Positions 1 to 4,999 of a stretch of 5,590 nucleotides of DNA are shown here, piece by piece. How positions within the stretch are numbered: the first letter of the stretch is position 1; every line of letters starts with the position of its first letter. A program made the translations under genes and the position numbers. The stretch covers positions 1-5,590 of the forward strand of contig JALOPA010000364.1 of the NCBI GenBank assembly GCA_025454125.1, in the 5' to 3' direction. Below the pieces are notes generated by a model. The model was not told where the DNA came from. It saw nothing but the letters and a program-made list of their open reading frames with translations, and did not search any database. The stretch is from Thermodesulfobacteriota bacterium. Lineage in GTDB: Bacteria > Desulfobacterota > DSM-4660 > Desulfatiglandales > HGW-15.

Positions 1-44
1 CCCGTGTCCCGGGCTCCAGGCGCAGCGCTCACCGCATCCCTGCA

Positions 45-407
45 TCACATCCTGATTTTTGAATCGGTCTTTTCCGGATGTTTTTCCATGTGTTTGATCC
101 GGCGTGCCGCTGTTTCAGCAAAACGGCCTACCATGCGGGGCAGATCCGAGTTCTTCCACGCCGACGTGAAGCCTTCTGTGGCAAAAAGACGCTGGCTGAG
201 AGAAAAAGGAGACTCCTCCGACAGCTCCAACATCACATCGTCGTCCCTGAATTTCAGGGTGCCGCTGAACACTTTTTCCAGCAGGACCCTGGTGGTGTAC
301 GCAAACACCCTGCGCACGTCTTCAGGGGATTCCGCCTTATTGATCCTCTGCCTGAACCCGGGCAGACACTCGTGCTCGTACTTGGTGAAAGATAGTTTTT
401 CTGTCAT
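45..407 (-). CDS. Small hypothetical protein (120 aa)
   Basis: I do not recognise this family. The predicted product is 120 aa, soluble and mostly helical, with many charged residues, no signal peptide, no membrane segment and no cysteine pairs. The N-terminal half carries FTKYEHECLPGF and a helix-like stretch around PEDVRRVFAYTTRVLLEKV. The C-terminus is basic (RRIKHMEKHPEK). The frame stays open upstream to an ATG at 464, but I chose the ATG at 407 because a very strong ribosome binding site (AGGAGG on the minus strand, at 413-418) sits 5 nt before it, whereas the 464 start has no comparable site. The gene is transcribed divergently from the HEAT/HD-GYP unit. A long open frame on the opposite strand (4-522) overlaps it but has no ribosome binding site. 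Confidence that it is a gene is good; its function is unknown. Confidence 0.72.
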   Translation of the reverse strand: MTEKLSFTKYEHECLPGFRQRINKAESPEDVRRVFAYTTRVLLEKVFSGTLKFRDDDVMLELSEESPFSLSQRLFATEGFTSAWKNSDLPRMVGRFAETAARRIKHMEKHPEKTDSKIRM

Positions 408-668
408 GGAACCCTCCTCCCCAAGAATGTTGAACGGCGAAGAGTGCTTTTTGAATGAGGACAAACCCCTCCCTCTGCCTGAGCGAAGGTCATCGTCCTC
501 GGCACTCGAAGAATCGTTGTGAAGTGACGGTAGATGGCTTAACCCCGCATGTTGAGGTTGCCGCTAAGAAGGATGACATGATTTTAAGAAATTAAACTAT
601 TCAAAACAACAAAATTCCCACCCCCAGATCCCTCTTTTCCGCACAAACCAACCCAACGGCCTTAGTTA
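408..668. other. Divergent intergenic region, no gene seen
   Basis: Together with the leader up to 779, about 370 bases lie between the divergent genes at 407 (-) and 780 (+) without a convincing gene. The stretch at about 580-616 is distinctly AT-rich compared with its surroundings, as expected of a promoter region. I see no RNA gene, no riboswitch and no clear rho-independent terminator here. The promoter candidates are listed separately. Confidence 0.6.
581..609 (-). promoter_or_regulatory. Candidate sigma70 promoter for the leftward gene
   Basis: Read on the minus strand, TTGTTT (604-609) and TAAAAT (581-586) are separated by 17 nt inside the AT-rich segment. The -10 box matches consensus at 5 of 6 positions, but the -35 box at only 3 of 6. 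It would start transcription near 574 and give a leader of roughly 165 nt ahead of the ATG at 407. This is a weak call based only on spacing and composition. Confidence 0.3.
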
Positions 669-697
669 TTGACATTCAAGGTAAATTTGAATATAAT
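669..697 (+). promoter_or_regulatory. Perfect-consensus sigma70 promoter for HEAT/HD-GYP unit
   Basis: TTGACA at 669-674 and TATAAT at 692-697 are both exact consensus hexamers with the optimal 17-nt spacer. Transcription is predicted to begin about 7 nt after the -10 box, near 704. The first TTG of the open frame is part of the -35 box itself, so it cannot be the start codon of a message made from this promoter. This moves the likely protein start downstream, to the ATG at 780. Confidence 0.8.
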
Positions 698-738
698 CCA
701 GCTTAATTCGAAGGACAGAACTCAAGGCCTCCATTCGG

Positions 739-771
739 ATGCGGGCTCTGTCCCCCCTCCTGAGGCCTTGA
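739..771 (+). other. Possible leader mini-ORF (10 codons)
   Basis: The first ATG after the predicted transcription start opens a 10-codon frame (MRALSPLLRP) in a different frame from the main gene. It ends with TGA at 769-771, 8 nt before the ATG at 780. The main gene lacks a well-spaced ribosome binding site (GAGG at 762-765 is 14 nt away), so coupling to termination of this mini-ORF is possible. Its own ribosome binding site is poor. This is speculative. Confidence 0.2.
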
Positions 772-779
772 AACACTCT

Positions 780-1721
780 ATGACCTTAACCCCCGCACAA
801 GATCAGGCCAAGAGCGCAGCCGCTGCAGCCAGGGCCGTCATCACATCCTTGCAGCTCGCCCTCAAGATGTTCACTCTCTATGCCGAAGACCACGTGTATT
901 GCCAGAAAAGCATCCTTCGCCTCCACGGCGACATCGTTAACTTTCTGAGCAAATTCGGCAGCCTGATTCTCGAAGTTCGAAGCGATTGTCTTCTCTATGA
1001 AGGGGAAATCGTGCATGAAGGCACCTCTAAAGACGGTGACCTGTCCTTTGCGCTCTTCAGGGACGGGATGCTGGAGTTGGTCTTACTGAATGGAATTGAA
1101 CCGGAAGAAACCGGGTTTCTCGTGAGAACCATTGACCGATACAAGAGCCTGGCCACCACGGCTGAAGGCGACATCGTAACGGCTCTCTGGGAGGCACGCC
1201 TCCCTCACCTCTATTATGTAGCCGCCGACAACATCCTGGAGGTCGAGCAGGGAAAGCAGCCCCTCCTTCACGACTCTTCGGAATTCCAGATTCCCGAACT
1301 GCCGGCCCAAGAGGCTCCCGCTTCAACTCCCGCTGAAGATCAGCCCCCCGCGGAGAACTCCCTCTCTGAAGTGGCAAGACAGATCGAGTTCAAGGCCATC
1401 ACCCCCACGACCCTCCAACTCACGTCGGAAGAGGCGGACACACTGGAGGACATGGTACGCTCCGAAGAAGATCGCGACGCCACTCAAGAAATCATGGACA
1501 TGATGGGCGACATCCTCAAGGAGCAGGAAGACGAGGAGTTTTTCGCCTACATCATCGAGTACATGATGGAAGAGTTCACGGCTGCCCTCAAACGAAAGGA
1601 TTTTGACATTGCTTTTCGGATCCTGCAGACCCTGCACCAGGTGCGCAAACTCAGCGAAGAATCCAGGGCCTGGGCACTCACCAGGGTTCAAAATTTTTTC
1701 AGCACCTTTTGCCCACCTTGA
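780..1721 (+). CDS. HEAT-type signalling protein, N-terminal part (frame-interrupted)
   Basis: The product is 313 aa from the ATG at 780. Residues about 18-122 form an alpha/beta-looking module (LALKMFTLYAEDH, then FGSLILEV and FRDGMLELVLLNGI), continued by a conserved-looking DIVTALWEARLPHLYY segment near 130-145. A Pro/Glu/Ala-rich linker follows at about 165-205, then an acidic, all-helical region to the end. From family memory, this layout normally runs on into HEAT repeats in one polypeptide in Desulfobacterota. Here the frame ends with FCPP and a TGA, and the HEAT repeats lie in the -1 frame, starting exactly at a T-run (1694-1700). The open frame extends back to a TTG at 669, but that codon is the -35 box of a consensus promoter. 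The likely role is a scaffold or sensor for the HD-GYP protein downstream; this is inferred from context. The gene could be a pseudogene fragment, one half of a frameshifted gene, or a true short protein. Confidence 0.72.
   Translation: MTLTPAQDQAKSAAAAARAVITSLQLALKMFTLYAEDHVYCQKSILRLHGDIVNFLSKFGSLILEVRSDCLLYEGEIVHEGTSKDGDLSFALFRDGMLELVLLNGIEPEETGFLVRTIDRYKSLATTAEGDIVTALWEARLPHLYYVAADNILEVEQGKQPLLHDSSEFQIPELPAQEAPASTPAEDQPPAENSLSEVARQIEFKAITPTTLQLTSEEADTLEDMVRSEEDRDATQEIMDMMGDILKEQEDEEFFAYIIEYMMEEFTAALKRKDFDIAFRILQTLHQVRKLSEESRAWALTRVQNFFSTFCPP
1694..1700 (+). other. Candidate -1 frameshift site, T TTT TTC
   Basis: In the frame of the upstream ORF the bases read AAT-TTT-TTC, giving the X XXY YYZ heptamer T TTT TTC. 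A -1 slip here continues directly into the HEAT-repeat frame (next codon CAG at 1700) and would give one protein of about 559 aa from the ATG at 780. An AGGG (1683-1686) lies 7 nt upstream, resembling the internal Shine-Dalgarno stimulators known for bacterial -1 frameshifting. A 6-bp GC-rich hairpin (1755-1772) lies about 54 nt downstream, farther away than usual for a stimulator. A missing T in the sequence or in the genome would explain the same picture. Confidence 0.45.
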
Positions 1722-1737
1722 GCGCCGCCCAGATCGC

Positions 1738-1742
1738 AGGAG
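1738..1742 (+). promoter_or_regulatory. Internal ribosome binding site for the HEAT-repeat frame
   Basis: AGGAG lies 8 nt before an in-frame GTG at 1751. It is the only well-placed Shine-Dalgarno sequence near the 5' end of the second frame. The alternative TTG codons at 1709 and 1718 have none, and the first ATG is at 1829. It supports separate translation of the HEAT part, but the match could be coincidental inside a longer fused gene. Confidence 0.4.
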
Positions 1743-1750
1743 CCAGGAAA

Positions 1751-2458
1751 GTGCTGGGCCTTCTGTGGCCCAATGCGGTCCTCGGCCTCGGGCGCCTACT
1801 CGTCGAGGCGTCAGGGGCTGTCAGTGACATGCTGTGCGAAGTCATGGTCTCCCTTGCCTCCAGGGACATCCGGCCCATGGAACAGCTCCTGAACGGTGCG
1901 GACGAGCCTCTGGTGTTCCGTCTTGCGCCCCTGCTCGGACGCATCGACGGAAAAAAATCCGGCCAAATGCTCTTCAAGCTGTCCCGCTACCCTTCGGAAA
2001 GGGTCCGCCTGGAGGCCTTGAGAGCCATTATCCAACGCAAGCTTTGGACCCCCGACAAAATGGGCTTTCTTCTTGGAGACGAGAGCGCCCTTATCCGACG
2101 GCTCGCCATCAAGTACCTGGGCGCTCGCAGGAGCGAGGCCGCTGAAGGTCTGCTGGCCAAACACATCAGGGACGGCAAAATCCCCGGAGACGATTCCGGG
2201 GAACTGATCGCCTGTTTCAAAGCCCTGGGCAAATGCGGCACAGAACGCTCCCTGCCTTTTTTGAAAGACACCCTTCTCCGGGGAGGGTGGATTTCGCGGT
2301 TTCGCCCTTCCACCCTGCGCCAGGGCGCGGCCATTGCCTTGGCCCAGTTCGGCACAGAACAATCGTTGCAGGTCCTTGAAGAAGCGGCCCGAAGCCATTT
2401 CCCGGCTGTTCGAAGCGCCGCTCAAGCCGTTTATCAGGCTGAGGGAGACGAGATGTGA
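1751..2458 (+). CDS. HEAT-repeat protein, C-terminal part (frame-interrupted)
   Basis: This frame encodes 235 aa from the GTG at 1751, or 249 aa from a TTG at 1709. It is a string of paired helices typical of HEAT repeats. Recognisable units include PSERVRLEALRAI, ALIRRLAIKYLGAR, ELIACFKALGKCG and GAAIALAQFGTEQSLQVLEEAA, followed by FPAVRSAAQAVYQ. HEAT repeats form superhelical protein-binding scaffolds with no catalytic residues. Homology-like sequence extends upstream of any good start: on the -1 path through the T-run the protein reads NFFQHLLPTLSAAQ, a natural continuation of the preceding ORF. I therefore read 780-2458 as one original gene. GTG at 1751 is preferred for independent initiation because AGGAG lies 8 nt before it. 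The stop codon overlaps the start of the HD-GYP gene, which implies translational coupling. Confidence 0.72.
   Translation: MLGLLWPNAVLGLGRLLVEASGAVSDMLCEVMVSLASRDIRPMEQLLNGADEPLVFRLAPLLGRIDGKKSGQMLFKLSRYPSERVRLEALRAIIQRKLWTPDKMGFLLGDESALIRRLAIKYLGARRSEAAEGLLAKHIRDGKIPGDDSGELIACFKALGKCGTERSLPFLKDTLLRGGWISRFRPSTLRQGAAIALAQFGTEQSLQVLEEAARSHFPAVRSAAQAVYQAEGDEM
2441..2447 (+). promoter_or_regulatory. Ribosome binding site fixing the HD-GYP GTG start
   Basis: GAGGGAG lies inside the last codons of the HEAT frame, 7 nt before the GTG at 2455. With the GTGA stop/start overlap, it makes the non-ATG start of the HD-GYP gene convincing. Confidence 0.75.
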
Positions 2459-3882
2459 CCCCCCCTGCAAAAATCGCTGAAATCACCACCTGGGAGGAGA
2501 CCCTCTTTCAGAACCTCTATCGATTGATTCAAGCGGTGAGGATCCATCAGGACAACAACCAGCTCGTCAAGGTGTGCGTGGAACGATTTCGGGATACGAT
2601 CTCCAGGCTGAAGATGGAGACAGACCTGAAGCTCTGGATTTCCGAAGGCCGGTTCTTTGTCCAGACCGAGAGACTCCATTACCGGAAGGAACTGGTCAGG
2701 ATCATCCATGGCATGCTCGACTTCTTCAATCGCCGTGCCCTCCAGGGCGTGGTGTTCAGCCCCCAGATCTGTGACGCCCCACCGGAAGAGATCATCGCCT
2801 TCACCAGGATCCTGATCCGCTCCATTGAAAAAGCAGCGCCCGCGTCGTGGCTCGAAAAACAGATGGAAGTCGCCAAATGGCCTTGGGTTCAAATCCTGAC
2901 AGGGCTGGAATTTCAGAGAGGCAGCGACAAGGACTTGAGGGAGAAAGCGCGCAACACCTACTTTCATGCTCTGACCTCCGTCAAAGACGTGGTTCAACGG
3001 GTCTCTGTTCAGGGGCATGCCGGCATTCGCAAAGCCAAGCGGATGGTTCAGAACATGGTCGATTGCCTGGCGCAGGACGAGTCCCTGTTCCTGTGTTTGA
3101 GCACGATCAAAGACTACGACGACTACACCTATTCCCACTCCGTCAACGTGGCCGTTTTGTCCCTGTGCCTCGGAAGCCGCATCGGGTTTTCGCGCACCTC
3201 CCTGGAACACCTCGGCATCTGCGGACTCTTTCACGACCTGGGCAAGGTGGAGGTCCCCCACGAGATTCTCAACAAACCCGGGCACCTGACCCAAGACGAG
3301 TGGCAGCAGATGCAAAACCATCCCATGGCCAGTGTCAGGCAGATCCTGAGACTCCACGCCACCCACGACCTGAAATCCAAAATCATCCTGGCTCCCTTTG
3401 AGCACCACATCAAGTTTGATCTCTCAGGGTATCCCCACGTCCTTTTCAAAAACAAGGTGAGCCTCTTCGGAAGGATTCTTCAAATTGCGGACGTCTACGA
3501 TGCGATCACCTCGCCCCGAGCGTACCGCAGCTCCTACATGAGCCCTGATCAGGCCATCGCGTTCATGATGAAAAGCGCGGGAAAGGACTTTGACCCTGTG
3601 CTCCTGAAGGTATTCGCCATCATGATGGGCACCTATCCTGTAGGCAGCCTTCTGGAATTGGACACGGGGGAAATGGGGATTGTCTCGGATTACCCCATGG
3701 AATCCGGAGGGCATCTGCCCAGGGTGGTGCTGCTCAAAAAGGAGGGGCAAGGCCCTTATACGCGCGGAGAGACCATCAATCTTTCGGAAAAAGACCCCAA
3801 CGGGTCGCTTCGCAGAAACGTTCTCAGAAGCGTCAACGCCGCAAGCCGCGGGATTCAGCCCGCGAGTTTCCTGCTTCAATAG
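2455..3882 (+). CDS. HD-GYP domain cyclic-di-GMP phosphodiesterase
   Basis: The product is 475 aa. HD-GYP proteins hydrolyse the second messenger cyclic di-GMP to pGpG and/or GMP at a two- or three-metal centre. The HD-GYP domain spans about residues 215-400. Expected ligands are visible: H228 (YSHSVNVA), H260-D261 (LFHDLGK), H289 (NHP), H317-H318 and D346 (IADVYDAIT). The signature G325-Y326-P327 is present, although the usual HHERxDGSGYP reads HHIKFDLSGYP. The C-terminal tail (YPVGSLLELDTGEMGIV) is typical of the family. Residues about 17-125 form a non-catalytic helical/strand module that resembles the N-terminal module of the upstream HEAT-type protein. There is no transmembrane segment or receiver domain, so a cytosolic enzyme controlled by partner proteins is likely. 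The GTG start overlaps the HEAT stop codon (GTGA), and GAGGGAG lies 7 nt upstream. Activity is predicted from ligands, not shown. Confidence 0.93.
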   Translation: MTPPAKIAEITTWEETLFQNLYRLIQAVRIHQDNNQLVKVCVERFRDTISRLKMETDLKLWISEGRFFVQTERLHYRKELVRIIHGMLDFFNRRALQGVVFSPQICDAPPEEIIAFTRILIRSIEKAAPASWLEKQMEVAKWPWVQILTGLEFQRGSDKDLREKARNTYFHALTSVKDVVQRVSVQGHAGIRKAKRMVQNMVDCLAQDESLFLCLSTIKDYDDYTYSHSVNVAVLSLCLGSRIGFSRTSLEHLGICGLFHDLGKVEVPHEILNKPGHLTQDEWQQMQNHPMASVRQILRLHATHDLKSKIILAPFEHHIKFDLSGYPHVLFKNKVSLFGRILQIADVYDAITSPRAYRSSYMSPDQAIAFMMKSAGKDFDPVLLKVFAIMMGTYPVGSLLELDTGEMGIVSDYPMESGGHLPRVVLLKKEGQGPYTRGETINLSEKDPNGSLRRNVLRSVNAASRGIQPASFLLQ

Positions 3883-3907
3883 CTTTCACCGGAGCCTACC
3901 GCCAGCG

Positions 3908-3929
3908 AATTCGAACCACCAAATTCGAA
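3908..3929. repeat. Direct repeat of AATTCGAA
   Basis: The octamer AATTCGAA occurs at 3908-3915 and again at 3922-3929, with the 6-nt spacer CCACCA. Each copy contains the palindrome TTCGAA. The second copy merges with the left arm of the adjacent hairpin. No function can be assigned; it could be a remnant of a dispersed intergenic repeat. Confidence 0.4.
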
Positions 3930-3977
3930 TGACGAAGCCTAATGTCTTCCTGTGTCTCCTTCGGCGCTCGTCATTCG
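3926..3977. terminator. Intergenic hairpin between convergent genes (possible bidirectional terminator)
   Basis: CGAATGACGA (3926-3935) and TCGTCATTCG (3968-3977) are perfect 10-bp inverted repeats. After a small internal bulge the stem can continue through GCC (3937-3939) and GGC (3963-3965), enclosing a loop of about 23 nt. It sits between the convergent ends of the HD-GYP gene (3882) and the rubrerythrin-like gene (3994), where a bidirectional terminator is expected. No T-tract follows on either strand, so it is not a classical rho-independent terminator. It could instead be a dispersed palindromic repeat or an mRNA 3'-end stabiliser. Confidence 0.45.
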
Positions 3978-3993
3978 TTCAGCGGAAGCCTGT

Positions 3994-4491
3994 CTATTCG
4001 GCCCGCTTGAACCTCCCAGGCACAGCCTTGCACACCGGGCACTTCCTTGGGATGGAATTCCTGTGAATGTGTCCACAGATCTGGCAAACGTAATAGACCG
4101 TGGTTTCCCCTGTTCCGGGACCCTTCATGGCTTCTTGATAGAGCCCAACCAGCTCTGCATCGGTTTTCATGGATTGGACAAAGCCCTTCCTGACCGCAGC
4201 CGGAGAATTCCGTGTCTCCTGAACCATTCCCGGGTAGAGTTCCGCAAGCCCATAGCTCTCACTTTCAAAAGCCTCCTTGAGGTTCTCTTGGCTTCCCTTG
4301 ATCTTGCCTCTCATCAGGTTCAGGAATCGCCTCGCATGAACGGATTTGGCGTCTGCCGCGGCCCCGAAGAGCGACGCCAGGTCTTCCCGGCCTTCCTGCT
4401 CTGCCTTCAGCATGAAAGCCGCACTTCGCGCAGCCGCTCTCATTTCCCTTGCGAACATGCGCGCAAGATTTTCTTCCCCCTTCGTGGTCAT
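3994..4491 (-). CDS. Rubrerythrin-like protein with rubredoxin domain, diiron site degenerate
   Basis: The product is 165 aa, against about 190 for classical rubrerythrin, a peroxide-reducing protein of anaerobes with a four-helix diiron domain and a C-terminal Cys4 rubredoxin iron site. Residues about 5-123 align by eye with the helical domain (NLARMFAREM; HARRFLNLM; ENLKEAFESESYGLAELYPGM). The C-terminus has the rubredoxin-like knuckles C136-x2-C139 (CQICGHIH) and C151-x2-C154 (CPVC), so the iron or zinc site looks intact. Several usual diiron ligands are missing: E16, H52 and E78 remain, but the ExxH positions read KSVH (49-52) and DAEL (111-114), and the second Glu of the GExxE pair is G81. 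Peroxidase activity is therefore doubtful. The start at 4491 is supported by GGGAGGG on the minus strand (4501-4507), 9 nt upstream. It lies 25 nt after the CULT gene on the same strand, probably as the second gene of one operon. Confidence 0.87.
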   Translation of the reverse strand: MTTKGEENLARMFAREMRAAARSAAFMLKAEQEGREDLASLFGAAADAKSVHARRFLNLMRGKIKGSQENLKEAFESESYGLAELYPGMVQETRNSPAAVRKGFVQSMKTDAELVGLYQEAMKGPGTGETTVYYVCQICGHIHRNSIPRKCPVCKAVPGRFKRAE

Positions 4492-4516
4492 GGGTTCGTT
4501 CCCTCCCTGTGGCTCG

Positions 4517-4885
4517 TCAAAGGTTGTCCCGCTTCACGACACGAGAAACGAGCAGTCCCCAGAACCCCTGGGGCCGTCTTGCTGACGTCACGCCCTCGTA
4601 GAACCAGCCCAGATGCTGGCCGCAGTGCCGACAGAACGCCATCCGCCAGGAATATCCCAGGAACCAGGTGTGCTCTTCTGTCGGCTCTCCGAAGAAGATC
4701 GCGCCCTGGCAGGCCGTGAAGGTTTGGAAATCGCATTCCACGCCTGCAGGATTGACGAAAAGGTGCCGGCTGGTGCCCCCCATAGGGAGGAGACGGTCGG
4801 AATGAGTGATCAATCCGCCGCAGGCGCTGCACTGAAACGCCTTGGCTCCATTGCCTCCTGCTCCGTTGGTTGCGTGGTGGACCAT
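4517..4885 (-). CDS. CULT-domain protein (bacterial cereblon thalidomide-binding-domain homologue)
   Basis: The product is 122 aa, a single CULT domain from end to end. Zinc-binding pairs are C19-x2-C22 (CSACGG) and C85-x2-C88 (CRHCGQ). The aromatic cage is complete: W74, W80 and W94, with Y96. The spacings +6, +14 and +2 match the thalidomide-binding cage of human cereblon (W380, W386, W400, F402) and the Magnetospirillum homologue MsCI4. The stretch TWFLGYSWRMAFC closely parallels cereblon SWFPGYAWTVAQC. CULT domains have a beta-tent fold shared with MsrB and Yippee proteins and bind cyclic imides and related ligands; the bacterial role is unknown. There is no E3-ligase partner or Lon-like domain here. 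I chose the ATG at 4885 because AAAGGA lies 6 nt upstream and the length fits single-domain bacterial homologues. An upstream ATG at 4969 would add a hydrophobic, signal-like segment (MVFLLYASVPVS), but most of it is encoded by an inverted repeat. Confidence 0.88.
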   Translation of the reverse strand: MVHHATNGAGGNGAKAFQCSACGGLITHSDRLLPMGGTSRHLFVNPAGVECDFQTFTACQGAIFFGEPTEEHTWFLGYSWRMAFCRHCGQHLGWFYEGVTSARRPQGFWGLLVSRVVKRDNL

Positions 4886-4891
4886 CAAGAG

Positions 4892-4897
4892 TCCTTT
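4892..4897 (-). promoter_or_regulatory. Ribosome binding site fixing the CULT gene start
   Basis: Read on the minus strand this is AAAGGA, 6 nt before the ATG at 4885. It favours this start over in-frame upstream ATGs at 4969 and 5062, whose extra codons run through repeat-like, low-complexity DNA. Confidence 0.6.
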
Positions 4898-4933
4898 GAA
4901 TCGGTTGTCTTCGGCTGAAGCGGGCAGTTCGAG

Positions 4934-4999
4934 GGACACAGGGACAGAGGCATAAAGCAGAAAAACCATTGAACTTATATCCCTCTGTCCTTCTGTTCC
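4934..4999. repeat. Imperfect inverted repeat (MITE- or REP-like hairpin)
   Basis: The left arm (4934-4957, containing GGGACAGAGGCATAAAG) is nearly complementary to the right arm (4974-4999, containing CTTATATCCCTCTGTCC). The inner 16-17 nt differ by one mismatch and one single-base gap, the outer part pairs less well, and the loop is about 16 nt. It lies upstream of the CULT gene. Similar GGCACAGAGGGACAGAG-type sequences recur between genes in related bacteria, from memory, so this may be a dispersed repeat. It could also act as a terminator or leader hairpin. Confidence 0.5.

Noticed and set aside
4..522. 172-codon open frame on the plus strand
   Set aside because: It overlaps the minus-strand hypothetical gene, which has a strong AGGAGG site, while this frame has no ribosome binding site and an erratic composition.
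669..779. N-terminal extension of the HEAT-type protein from TTG 669
   Set aside because: The TTG is part of a perfect -35 box and the predicted transcript begins near 704; no ribosome binding site precedes it.
1755..1772. GC-rich hairpin TGGGCC/GGCCCA considered as the frameshift stimulator
   Set aside because: It lies about 54 nt past the slippery site, far beyond the usual 5-9 nt, and is short; kept only as a remark.
1811..2470. 219-codon open frame on the minus strand
   Set aside because: Antisense to the HEAT frame, which shows clear repeat structure; no ribosome binding site or recognisable domain.
2434..3408. 324-codon open frame on the minus strand
   Set aside because: It lies entirely opposite the HD-GYP gene, whose motifs are unmistakable. 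It has no family-like motif and arises from codon bias.
3952..4719. 255-codon open frame on the plus strand
   Set aside because: It runs antisense through both the rubrerythrin-like and CULT genes, which carry conserved cysteine and tryptophan motifs; the translation is Arg/Pro/Ser-rich and shows no domain.
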